Assembly (NCBI GenBank): GCA_964511945.1
Contig: CAZEHO010000051.1
Location: 1 to 15,424, forward strand
Length of the DNA: 15,424 nt
Direction of reading: 5' to 3'
Source of the DNA: CAZEHO01 sp964511945
GTDB lineage: Bacteria > Actinomycetota > Acidimicrobiia > Spongiisociales > UBA11373
The notes below the pieces were generated by a model. The model saw only the letters and a list, made by a program, of their open reading frames with translations. It did no database searches and had not been told where the DNA came from. Position numbers and translations under genes: made by a program. Positions 1 through 7,103 of the stretch are shown here, piece by piece; position 1 is the stretch's first letter, and each line of letters starts with the position of its first letter.

Positions 1-261
1 GGGCTAGCCGTCGCATCGGATCCGGCCAACCCGACCGAGGTGGCTCCGGGATCGACCGTGACCGTGCGCTTCGGAGCCTCGGCCACAGTTCCCGATGTCA
101 TCGGACTCGACGAGGCCGCCGCCCAAGATGCCATCGAGGCGCAGGGACTCGTCTATGAGAAGGACCCGGGAAGCACGCCGGGCAACGCCATCGCCCAGGA
201 CCCCGTCGCCGACACGATCGTCGAACCCGGGGACACGGTCACCGTGACGTTCGGGCCGTAG
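1..261 (+). CDS. PASTA-domain protein, C-terminal end (partial; probably PknB-type Ser/Thr kinase)
   Basis: The frame is open from base 1 and ends with TAG at 259-261, so only the last 86 residues are visible. They hold the tail of one PASTA repeat, ending in the typical 'PGSTVTVRFG', and one complete repeat running from 'VPDVIGL' to 'VTVTFG'. PASTA repeats bind muropeptides or lipid II outside the cell and occur in PknB-type kinases and some penicillin-binding proteins. No catalytic domain is in view. The kinase assignment is inferred from the neighbourhood: trpG, a sortase and crgA further along match the pknB region of actinobacteria. It converges with the next gene, 55 bp away, and no terminator hairpin is evident between them. 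Confidence 0.85.
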   Translation, partial: GLAVASDPANPTEVAPGSTVTVRFGASATVPDVIGLDEAAAQDAIEAQGLVYEKDPGSTPGNAIAQDPVADTIVEPGDTVTVTFGP

Positions 262-316
262 CGGTTCGCAACTAATCGGCCGCGACCAAGAGTGCTACCG
301 GCTCGGGATCAGGTGG

Positions 317-523
317 TCAGGACCGGTCCTTGCGCTCGCGCCGCTCTCGCAGCGCGTCCTTGAGCTGCTCTCGCTTCACCCACTTCTTGACCCACCAGTT
401 CGGATCGTCGTTCAGGTCCTGGAGCGGTTCGCCGGACCCGGGAAGGTCATCGAACTCCCCCCGCTCCTTGGCTTCGCGGATCTTCCGTTCGACATACGGC
501 AGGTTGCTGAGATCGTCCGCCAC
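317..523 (-). CDS. DUF1992 (DnaJ-homologue C28-like) small protein
   Basis: A 68-residue protein of unknown function. It shows the conserved DUF1992 pattern: 'ERKIREAKERGEFDDLPGSG' followed by 'DPNWWVKKWVKREQL'. Full-length family members are somewhat longer, but short versions of this type are common in actinobacteria. It is soluble, very rich in charged residues, and predicted to be mostly helical. The start is GTG at 523-521. No good ribosome site precedes it. Instead a CATACT -10-like hexamer (530-535, minus strand) ends six bases before the GTG, which would fit a leaderless message. It is divergent from the VOC gene. The frame also opens far upstream on this strand, but that part is the shadow of the oxidoreductase gene. 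Confidence 0.85.
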   Translation of the reverse strand: MADDLSNLPYVERKIREAKERGEFDDLPGSGEPLQDLNDDPNWWVKKWVKREQLKDALRERRERKDRS

Positions 524-609
524 GGGGTCAGTATGACGGACCTCGGCCGCCTCGGCGTAGCCGATGTCGCAAGGGTATGGTCCGAGCGACTCGACGCAGG
601 AGGGTGATC

Positions 610-984
610 GTGTCCAACCCGACCGTCATTCCCGTGCTCCGCTATCGCGACCCGGAGGCTGCCATCGACTTCCTCGAGGCCGCGTTCGGGTTCACCGCGA
701 CGGCCATCCACGAAACCGACAACGTTATCGAGCACGCCGAACTGTCCTGGGCGGGAGGGATGGTGATGCTCGGGCCTGCGGCCGCGACCTCGACCACACC
801 GGCATCCGGATCCACGTATGTTGTGGTGGAGGACCCTGATGCCCACTTCGACCGCTCCTCGGCCGCCGGAGCCGAGATCGTCAGCCCGCTGCAGGACCTC
901 GACTACGGCTCGCGCGACTACGCCGCGCGAGACCCGGAAGGCAATATCTGGCATTTCGGTACGTACCAGCCTCAGGCCGATTGA
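610..984 (+). CDS. VOC-superfamily (glyoxalase/bleomycin-resistance-like) protein
   Basis: A 124-residue single-domain protein of the vicinal oxygen chelate fold. The first beta-alpha unit is 'VIPVLRYRDPEAAIDFLEAAFGF', and the C-terminal unit ends in 'RDYAARDPEGNIWHFGTY', the usual closing pattern of PhnB/glyoxalase-like proteins. The substrate cannot be told from sequence: members include glyoxalases, fosfomycin and bleomycin resistance proteins and many of unknown role. The start is GTG at 610, because a perfect AGGAGG lies at 598-603 with six bases between. The in-frame GTG at 604 is too close to that site. It lies 15 bp upstream of the flavin oxidoreductase gene on the same strand, so the two are probably co-transcribed. 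Confidence 0.85.
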   Translation: MSNPTVIPVLRYRDPEAAIDFLEAAFGFTATAIHETDNVIEHAELSWAGGMVMLGPAAATSTTPASGSTYVVVEDPDAHFDRSSAAGAEIVSPLQDLDYGSRDYAARDPEGNIWHFGTYQPQAD

Positions 985-999
985 GCCGGGAGCCCCGCC

Positions 1000-1998
1000 A
1001 TGACCGCCCGGGTCGGAATTCAGATCGGTACAACGACGCCCGCAGCCGACCTTCCCGCCATCGCGGCTGAGGCAGAGCAACTCGGCTACAGCGAGATCTG
1101 GCTCGCCGAGAACTACTTCGAGCACGGGGGGATCGCATCGACGACCGCTGTCCTGGCCGCGACCGAGCACATCCCCGTAGGTCTCGGCGTGGTTGCCGCC
1201 CCGGCCCGCCACCCGGCTGTCACCGCGATGGAGTTCGCCACCCTCGCCGGGCTCTTCCCGGGACGGTTCATGGGCGGCCTGGGACACGGTGCACCGCCGT
1301 GGGTGCGCCAGATGGGTCTGACGCCGGAGTCGCCGATCGGGCTGCTGCGCGAGGTGACCGAATCCGTCAGCCTGCTGCTCGGCGGCGCTGAACTCACCGC
1401 GGAGGGTGAGTCCTTCAGCTTCGATCAGATCGGGCTGCTTCACCCGCCGGAGCGGCACCTCCATCTCTATTTCGGAGTGCAGGGCCCGGCTTCGCTCCGC
1501 CTGTCCGGAGAGTTGGCCGACGGCACCCTGCTCGGATGGTTCACGACGGCGGGGTCGCTCGCATGGGCGCGTGAACGCATCGAGGAGGGCAGGGCCCGCA
1601 CGGAGCGCGCCGATACCCACCACCAGGTCGTGCTGTGCGTGCTTTCGATCTCCGACGACGACCCGAAGGGTGCCAGGGAGCATTTCGGCCGAGTCGCCGG
1701 ACCGATGCTGGCGGGCATGGCAGGTTCGAAACCGGCGCTGGCCTCCGACGCCGGCAGACGACTGACCGCTTTGGTCGAGGAGCACGGTCGCGACGTAGTG
1801 GGGGCCGCTCCGCCCGACGACCTACTCGGTGCGTTCGGTGCGGCCGGCTCGTCCGAGGACTGTGCCACCACTATCTCCGATCTGCTCGATGCCGGTGCCG
1901 AGCGGGTCGTGCTCGTGCCGAACCCGGCGGGGATGCGAACGACCGCGGAGATGGTCGAGCAGATCCGGCTGGGTGCGGCGCTGACCGCGGCCTTCTAG
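1000..1998 (+). CDS. LLM-class flavin/F420-dependent oxidoreductase
   Basis: A 332-residue luciferase-like monooxygenase family protein with a TIM-barrel fold. It has the family opening 'VGIQIGTTTP', a barrel strand with 'GYSEIWLAEN', the phosphate-binding region 'FPGRFMGGLGHG', and the C-terminal 'DAGAERVVLVP'. Such proteins use FMN or coenzyme F420. In actinobacteria without a bioluminescence context, F420-linked reductases are common, but the cofactor and substrate cannot be fixed here. ATG 1000 follows GGGAG at 988-992. It sits 15 bp after the VOC gene. Its TAG stop is only two bases from the stop codon of the convergent permease gene, so the two mRNAs must overlap at their 3' ends. Confidence 0.9.
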   Translation: MTARVGIQIGTTTPAADLPAIAAEAEQLGYSEIWLAENYFEHGGIASTTAVLAATEHIPVGLGVVAAPARHPAVTAMEFATLAGLFPGRFMGGLGHGAPPWVRQMGLTPESPIGLLREVTESVSLLLGGAELTAEGESFSFDQIGLLHPPERHLHLYFGVQGPASLRLSGELADGTLLGWFTTAGSLAWARERIEEGRARTERADTHHQVVLCVLSISDDDPKGAREHFGRVAGPMLAGMAGSKPALASDAGRRLTALVEEHGRDVVGAAPPDDLLGAFGAAGSSEDCATTISDLLDAGAERVVLVPNPAGMRTTAEMVEQIRLGAALTAAF

Positions 1999-2000
1999 GG

Positions 2001-2939
2001 CTACTCGCGGCGGAACGCGGTGCCGATCGCCGACGGCGGATCACTGGCGAGAATCCTCCGTAAGCGCGGATGACGATCACCCAGGCGACGGAACCAATCG
2101 AGGTACACGATCACCAGGGTGAAGATCATGACGACGAACGGCATGATCGGCAGGATCTGCGAGAGGTCCGGCCACACCGGCTGCAGCTTGAGAGCAGCCA
2201 ATTGCAGGGCGCCGAACAGGTAGCACCCGATGGCGGCCCGAACCGGATTCCACCCACCGAAGATGACGATCGCCAGGGCGATCCATCCGAAGTTCTCGGT
2301 GAGGCTGTCACGCCAGCCAAGCTTCACATCAAGTGAATACGCGGCTCCGGCGAGGCCGACGATCCCTCCCCCGATGATGGTGTAGAGGTATCGCAGCTTG
2401 TTGACCGGGATCCCGCGCGCAAACGCCGCCTCGGGCCGCTCCCCCACTCCCTGGAGTTCCAATCCGCGCCGGGTGCGGTAGATGAAGAAGTAGGCGCCGA
2501 TCAGCACCAGATAGGAGCCGTACACCGACAGGTTGTGGTCGAAGAGCACCGGCCCGAAGAAGGGGATGGAGGAGAGCAGCGGGATGGCCATGGCCTCGAC
2601 GTGGGCCGCCTGCTCACCAACGTACGGGTCGCCGAGGAACGATGACAGCCGGGCGCACAGCAGGAAGAGCACGAACCCCACCGCGATCTGGTTGAGCCTC
2701 AGCTCGATGCTGGCAAAGGCGATGAGGGCGGCAACCAGACCCGAGACCGCGACGGCGGCCAGGAATCCGAGCCAGGCGCTGCCGGTGAGGAATGCCACGG
2801 CGAAGGCAGCCATGGCGGACAGCATGATCGACCCGTCCAGCGAAAGGTTGATGACCCCGGCCTTCTCGCCGATGGTCTCGCCAACCACCGCGTAGACCAG
2901 CGGGGAAGCCGAGGCGACGATGGTGGCGAGCTCTTCCAT
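2001..2939 (-). CDS. BMP-family ABC transporter, permease subunit 2 (NupQ-like)
   Basis: A 312-residue integral membrane protein of the branched-chain/ribose-type permease family. 'GETIGEKAGVINLSLDGSIM' near the N-terminus is the hallmark of the second permease of nucleoside importers such as NupQ/YufQ. About eight hydrophobic segments follow, and the cytoplasmic loop contains 'GVGERPEAAFARGIPV'. ATG at 2939-2937 is chosen because it follows AGGT/GGAG on the minus strand and matches the family N-terminus; a longer open frame reaching 3212 crosses a repeat-rich spacer and is not credible. It is the last gene of the importer operon, 199 bp after permease 1, a gap much larger than elsewhere in the operon and filled with repeats. 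Confidence 0.92.
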   Translation of the reverse strand: MEELATIVASASPLVYAVVGETIGEKAGVINLSLDGSIMLSAMAAFAVAFLTGSAWLGFLAAVAVSGLVAALIAFASIELRLNQIAVGFVLFLLCARLSSFLGDPYVGEQAAHVEAMAIPLLSSIPFFGPVLFDHNLSVYGSYLVLIGAYFFIYRTRRGLELQGVGERPEAAFARGIPVNKLRYLYTIIGGGIVGLAGAAYSLDVKLGWRDSLTENFGWIALAIVIFGGWNPVRAAIGCYLFGALQLAALKLQPVWPDLSQILPIMPFVVMIFTLVIVYLDWFRRLGDRHPRLRRILASDPPSAIGTAFRRE

Positions 2940-2948
2940 ACCTATCTC

Positions 2949-2971
2949 CCTTCCCCCCTTGTGGGGGAAGG
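2949..2971. repeat. Palindromic hairpin upstream of permease 2
   Basis: CCTTCCCCC (2949-2957) pairs with GGGGGAAGG (2963-2971) around the loop CTTGT, a perfect 9-bp stem. It lies just upstream of the permease-2 start and its Shine-Dalgarno region. On the minus-strand mRNA it would sit in the leader between the two permease cistrons and could affect stability or translation. No T-run makes it a convincing terminator. Confidence 0.6.
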
Positions 2972-2980
2972 TCCTTCGGA

Positions 2981-3098
2981 GCCAAAGGCGTCGAAAGGGA
3001 TGGGGGGTAGAGAGGGGACCCGGAGCGCTCCCCTCAGTGTCCCCTCCGTCCCCGCCGCATCTTCCCTGAACCAGAGGCGACGAAGGGGAAGGGGGGTA
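2981..3098. repeat. Imperfect direct repeat pair in the inter-permease spacer
   Basis: Two 29-bp copies, 2981-3009 and 3070-3098, agree at 24 of 29 positions and share the core AGGCG-CGAA and the end GGGGGGTA. Between them, GAGGGGA (3012-3018) is complementary to TCCCCTC (3029-3035). Together with the hairpin at 2949-2971, these make the 199-bp spacer look like a dispersed intergenic repeat that inserted inside the operon rather than a random spacer. No gene is seen in it. Confidence 0.55.
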
Positions 3099-3138
3099 CC
3101 CGAGAGGGCGGAAGCACCGCGGAGCATGAGAGCCACCA

Positions 3139-4197
3139 TCACTCCTCCACCAGCATCGCCGCTTCGGTTGCGGACCGGCGCTGCAGATGCAGCCGGCGGG
3201 CGGCAAAGCCACCTGCCAGCAGCGTGAACAGCACCAGGATCCCCTGGAGTACCCCGCCGATCGCCGAGTCCAGACCCAGCCGCAAGCTCAGCTGGGTGCT
3301 CCCCACCGCCACCGACACGAAGAAGAGTGCGATTGGGGCGATCCACGCCGCCCGGAATGCAGCAAGCAGCACCACCAGGATCCCGAGGAACCCGTATCCA
3401 CCCGAGACCGCCGGGACCAGTTTGAAGTGGAACCCGATCGCCTGGATCGCTCCGGCGAGCCCGGCCAGCCCGCCGCAGATGGCGAACGCAGACAGCATGT
3501 AGCGCCCGGTCGGGATCCCGAGCAGATGGGCGCTCCGAGCGTTGTTGCCCACCGCCTTGAGGCGCAGCCCGTACGAGGTGCCCCGCATCAGGAAGTACAC
3601 CCCCACCACCGCCAGCACTGCCAGCAGCAACGCCAGCCACGAGTAGCCCCCGAGCTTCGGCAGCCAGACATCTCGACGGAACAGATCGGTGCCGCTGGTC
3701 GACGCCTGGCCTTCCCGGGCCCAGGGCCCGATGACCAGATATATCGCGAGGCCGGCGGCAACGAAGTCCAGCCCGAGGCCGCCAAAGATCTCGTTCACCT
3801 TCCCGTAGACCTTGAGCACCCCGGCGAAGAGACCCCAGAGAATCCCGCCGATCGCCCCGGCAATCAGGATCAGCGGGATCACCACTGCGCCCGGACCGGG
3901 GATCTCCCGAGCCACGAAGGCGGCGGCCACAGCACCGGCAACGATTTGGCCCTCGATCCCGATGTTCCACAGCCCGGCGGCGAACGTCACGATCAGGCCG
4001 GCGGCTGCCAGTGTGAGCGGCACCCAGGTGATGAGGGTTGCGGGGATCTTCCCGCTGGTTCCGAGTGACCCGGTCCAGAGCAACTCAAAAGCCTCAAACG
4101 GATTAGCACCGGCGGCGGTCAGCAGCAGCATCGCCACGACGGCGGCCAGGGCAATCGGGGTCAGGACGACACCAACACGACGCATCCGATCGTTCAT
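3139..4197 (-). CDS. BMP-family ABC transporter, permease subunit 1 (NupP-like)
   Basis: A 352-residue multi-spanning membrane protein of the same superfamily as the other permease. 'TFAAGLWNIGIEGQIVAGA' is the diagnostic stretch of the first nucleoside-importer permease (NupP/YufP type). A later cytoplasmic loop carries 'AVGNNARSAHLLGIPTGRY', matching the ATPase-contact loop of this family. The start ATG at 4197-4195 overlaps the TGA of the ATPase gene as ATGA, indicating translational coupling. The frame is open further upstream to 4581, but that part lies in the ATPase gene and is rejected. It should form a heterodimeric channel with permease 2. Confidence 0.93.
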   Translation of the reverse strand: MNDRMRRVGVVLTPIALAAVVAMLLLTAAGANPFEAFELLWTGSLGTSGKIPATLITWVPLTLAAAGLIVTFAAGLWNIGIEGQIVAGAVAAAFVAREIPGPGAVVIPLILIAGAIGGILWGLFAGVLKVYGKVNEIFGGLGLDFVAAGLAIYLVIGPWAREGQASTSGTDLFRRDVWLPKLGGYSWLALLLAVLAVVGVYFLMRGTSYGLRLKAVGNNARSAHLLGIPTGRYMLSAFAICGGLAGLAGAIQAIGFHFKLVPAVSGGYGFLGILVVLLAAFRAAWIAPIALFFVSVAVGSTQLSLRLGLDSAIGGVLQGILVLFTLLAGGFAARRLHLQRRSATEAAMLVEE

Positions 4198-5660
4198 GCG
4201 ACGTCCCTTCCACCGATGAGATGGCCGAGGCGGGCACCGTCGGTTTCGGAGGCATCGAGAACCGCAAGCACGCGGCCAGAGAAGAACACCAGCACCCGAT
4301 CGCTGTAACGGAGCAACTCGTCGAGGTCGGCGGAGGCGAACACGATGGCGGTGCCCTCCTCGCGCCGCTCCAGCAGTTGGGTCCAAACCCAATCGGCGGA
4401 TTCGATGTCGAGCCCGCGCGTCGGGTGCTCCATCAGCAGTAGACGAAGCCCGTGCGGCGTCATCGCCAGGAGGAGGCGCTGCTGATTCCCGCCGGACAGG
4501 CTTTCGGCGGTGGAGTCCGGTGTTCCCTTGATCGAGAACCTGTCGATCATCTTCTGAGCACGGACGCGGGCGGCGTCCCAATCGAGGAAGAACCCCGCCT
4601 GTTCGGCAGCCAGGATGAAGTGCTCGGTGATCGTCAACCCAGCAACCAGGCCCTCCTCCAATCGGCCTGCAGGAAGGAAATGAATACCGACCTCGAGATG
4701 GTCCCGGTATGGACTGGTGGTCAGGTCGAGGCCTCCGACAGTCAGACTGCCGGCGTCGGCCCGATGCAGCCCGGCGCAGACTCGCAGCAGCATTTGCTGG
4801 CCGCTCCCCTCGAGGCCGGCGAGGCCGATTACCTCACCGGCGGCAACCGTCAGATCCAGGTCGGTGGTCTTGAGCAGCCGGTCGCTCATCGTGAGGCGTT
4901 CGAGCGCGAGTGCCGGTTCGCCGAGCGCGGTGTCGGAACGGTCGGCCGGAACCACCACCTTGCCGAACATCATCTCGACCAGCTGCTCCGGCGGGCACGG
5001 GAGGTCGGCTTCGCCGACCATCTTCCCGAGTCGCATCACGCTGACCTTGTTGCAGAGCTGCTCCACTTCCTCGAGTTTGTGCGAGACGAAGATGACGATC
5101 ATCCCGTCCTCGGCGAGGGTGCGCAGCGTGGCGAAGAGCTGATCCCGCTGCGTCGACGAGATCCCGGTCGTCGGTTCGTCGAGGATCAGCACCCTCGCAC
5201 CGAGCCAGAGCAGCCGCATGATCTCCAGTTGCTGCCGCTCACCGACGGTGAGGCTGCGCACCCGTGCGTCGGGGTCGAAGGAGAACCCGAAGCGCTCGCC
5301 GAGTTCCTTGAGCGCGGTCTCCGCCGCCTCCCGATCCAACCCGGTCCCGCCGGGGCTCCCCAGCATGAAATTGTCGATCACGCTGAAGGGGAGGAACACC
5401 AGCGGATCCTGATGCAGCATCCCGATGCCGGCCTTGATGGCGTCGCGAGGCGACTCCAGCGACAGCGTGTTCCCATCGAGTGAGACCTCGCCACTGTCGG
5501 CTTCGATGAAGCCCGACAGCACCTTCATCAAGGTCGATTTCCCGGCGCCGTTCTCCCCAAGGAGTCCGTGCAGCTCACCCGCATCGACCGACAGCGACAC
5601 CCCGTCGTTGGCCCGAACCGGTCCGAAGTGCTTGTGGATGTCGCGCAGTTCGAGGGTCAT
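4194..5660 (-). CDS. BMP-family ABC transporter, double ATP-binding protein (NupO-like)
   Basis: A 488-residue protein with two fused nucleotide-binding domains, as in the sugar/nucleoside importers RbsA and YufO/NupO. Domain 1 has a perfect Walker A (GENGAGKST, residues 35-43), the signature 'LTVGERQQ' and Walker B 'VLILDEPTTG', followed by 'FVSHKLEE'. Domain 2 has a degenerate Walker A 'GLEGSGQQ', a canonical signature 'LSGGNQQR', and 'PTRGLD'. Loss of the second Walker A lysine is normal in this family, so one composite ATP site is probably active. It energises uptake through the two permeases. Its stop overlaps the start of permease 1. It begins 108 bp after the binding-protein gene, and a hairpin lies in that gap. 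Confidence 0.94.
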   Translation of the reverse strand: MTLELRDIHKHFGPVRANDGVSLSVDAGELHGLLGENGAGKSTLMKVLSGFIEADSGEVSLDGNTLSLESPRDAIKAGIGMLHQDPLVFLPFSVIDNFMLGSPGGTGLDREAAETALKELGERFGFSFDPDARVRSLTVGERQQLEIMRLLWLGARVLILDEPTTGISSTQRDQLFATLRTLAEDGMIVIFVSHKLEEVEQLCNKVSVMRLGKMVGEADLPCPPEQLVEMMFGKVVVPADRSDTALGEPALALERLTMSDRLLKTTDLDLTVAAGEVIGLAGLEGSGQQMLLRVCAGLHRADAGSLTVGGLDLTTSPYRDHLEVGIHFLPAGRLEEGLVAGLTITEHFILAAEQAGFFLDWDAARVRAQKMIDRFSIKGTPDSTAESLSGGNQQRLLLAMTPHGLRLLLMEHPTRGLDIESADWVWTQLLERREEGTAIVFASADLDELLRYSDRVLVFFSGRVLAVLDASETDGARLGHLIGGRDVA

Positions 5661-5718
5661 TGCCCCGGCAGGCTAGTGGTGGTGGTTGCGACCTCGCACA
5701 GCCTTCCTGAAACGCGCC

Positions 5719-5740
5719 GGGAGGGCCCGGAGGCCCTCCC
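5719..5740 (-). terminator. Intra-operon hairpin between binding-protein and ATPase genes
   Basis: GGGAGGGCC (5719-5727) and GGCCCTCCC (5732-5740) form a perfect 9-bp stem with loop CGGA. It follows the stop codon of the lipoprotein gene and precedes the ATPase start. There is no T-run on the minus strand, so it is more likely a partial terminator or an mRNA-stabilising 3' end. Such structures commonly keep binding-protein mRNA more abundant than the membrane components. Confidence 0.6.
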
Positions 5741-5768
5741 GTGCGAATCATTTGACCGAGGAGCTTGT

Positions 5769-6968
5769 CTACGGAGCGCTCGCTCCGACCATGCCTTCGA
5801 GCAGCTGCCTGGTGTACCAGAGTTTCAGGTCACTGGCCTCCTCGCCGTCGGCGAGATAGACCGACCCGTCCTGGTAGTTCAGCGGTCCGACGAACAGGTT
5901 GATGTCGTCGTCGGCAAGGCCCTTGATGAACTCATCGAGGTCTTCCGACGCTTCCGCGCTCAACCCGTCGCCCTTGACGAACCCGATGCCGCTGGTGTCG
6001 CGGCTGTTCAGGTCGTCCCAATCGGGTCCGAACCACTCCCAGCGAGCCTCGTATTCGCCCTTGATGACCTCTTCGAGGATCTGGCCGTACGCCGGTGCCC
6101 AGTTGAAGTACGGAACCCCGAGGCAGACCTCGGGAGCTTCAGCACATCCGCCTTCGTAGTCGTAGGCCACAGCCCACACATCGGCGCCGGCGGCGGAACG
6201 CTGGCCGGCCACCACGAGCGCTTCGGTGGTGTCGATGCCGCTGACCACCACGTCGGCTCCGCCGTCGAAGAAGTCGTTGGCGACCTGGGTCGGATCCAGG
6301 GTGAAGCCCGGGATGTTGAACCAGAAGCCGATCCAGTTGACCGCGAAGCTGAGATCCGCTGCGTTCATTCCGCGGTAGTTCTCGTAGCAGTAGCTGGCAC
6401 CGAGGTACACGGAGTTGGCCAGCCGCAGAGTCTCGGCGTTGATGAGCGGCCCGAGGTACCCGATGCTGCCCGTCTGGGTGGTGAGCCCCGCAGCGCACCC
6501 GGCAATGAACTTGCCGTAATACATGCGGCCCATCGTGTTGCCGAGGTTGGGAGCCGGGTTGTACGCCTCCCCCTCAGCCCAGGCGCTGTCACCGGACGAC
6601 CAGATGATCGGCACGTCGGGGTTGCTCGCCGCCCCGAGCTCCGCACCATCACGCATATCGTCCGATGTAGCGAAGATGAGCTGAGCCCCCTGCGCCGCCA
6701 TATCGGCGATCACCTGATCGACCGTGGTGTCCGGCCGGTCGGCCGTGTTCACCACGTCGAGCGAGATCATCGTCGCGCCGTATTCCTCTTCCAGGTACTT
6801 GCCGGCCTCGAAGTGGGCCTGGCTCCACCCGCGGTCGTTCTCGGGCCCGACCAGGATCATCCCGAAGGTGAATCCCTCGCCGGAAACCTCGTCGTCTCCA
6901 CAGGCGGACATGACAAGCGAAAGGGCGACCAGTACCGACAGGACGGTCGCCCATTTGGTCTTTCTCAT
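5769..6968 (-). CDS. BMP-family substrate-binding lipoprotein (purine nucleoside/base importer)
   Basis: A 399-residue exported lipoprotein of the BMP/PnrA/Med family. The signal peptide has basic residues (MRKTK), a hydrophobic core, and a lipobox ending in 'SAC' with the lipidated Cys at residue 23. The mature part starts with an acidic linker and then 'FTFGMILVGPENDRGWSQAH', the family's first ligand-binding segment. It is complete, 399 residues being usual for this type. The start ATG has AGGAAGG upstream on the minus strand. It is the first gene of the importer operon and presumably delivers purine nucleosides or bases to the permeases. The ligand is inferred from the family and from the divergent deaminase gene; it is not read directly from the sequence. 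Confidence 0.93.
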   Translation of the reverse strand: MRKTKWATVLSVLVALSLVMSACGDDEVSGEGFTFGMILVGPENDRGWSQAHFEAGKYLEEEYGATMISLDVVNTADRPDTTVDQVIADMAAQGAQLIFATSDDMRDGAELGAASNPDVPIIWSSGDSAWAEGEAYNPAPNLGNTMGRMYYGKFIAGCAAGLTTQTGSIGYLGPLINAETLRLANSVYLGASYCYENYRGMNAADLSFAVNWIGFWFNIPGFTLDPTQVANDFFDGGADVVVSGIDTTEALVVAGQRSAAGADVWAVAYDYEGGCAEAPEVCLGVPYFNWAPAYGQILEEVIKGEYEARWEWFGPDWDDLNSRDTSGIGFVKGDGLSAEASEDLDEFIKGLADDDINLFVGPLNYQDGSVYLADGEEASDLKLWYTRQLLEGMVGASAP

Positions 6969-7103
6969 TTCGGGGTCCTTCCTCCCGAGGACGTCGTAAT
7001 CCTATGTCTGTTATTTGCTCCTTGCTCCGGGCCTTTTTCCCCTGTTTCGGACCGATTTCAGGGTCCCTCGGTAGGCTCGGTGGCGATCGTCAAGTGAGGA
7101 GCC
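6969..7103. promoter_or_regulatory. Divergent intergenic region between importer and deaminase
   Basis: This 135-bp region must hold the promoters for both the importer operon (minus) and the deaminase gene (plus). Candidate -10 boxes are TAGGAT on the minus strand (6999-7004) and TAGGCT on the plus strand (7072-7077). Neither has a convincing -35. The deaminase ribosome site GAGGAG is at 7096-7101. No clear operator palindrome was found. The arrangement suggests shared control by purine availability. Confidence 0.4.

Noticed and set aside
412..1785. Long open frame on the minus strand (457 codons)
   Set aside because: It covers the VOC and oxidoreductase genes in antisense, has an arginine- and glycine-rich composition typical of shadow frames, and matches no family.
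5568..7097. 509-codon plus-strand frame opposite the binding-protein gene
   Set aside because: It is antisense to a clear lipoprotein gene with signal peptide and family motifs, and has no ribosome site. High-GC shadow.
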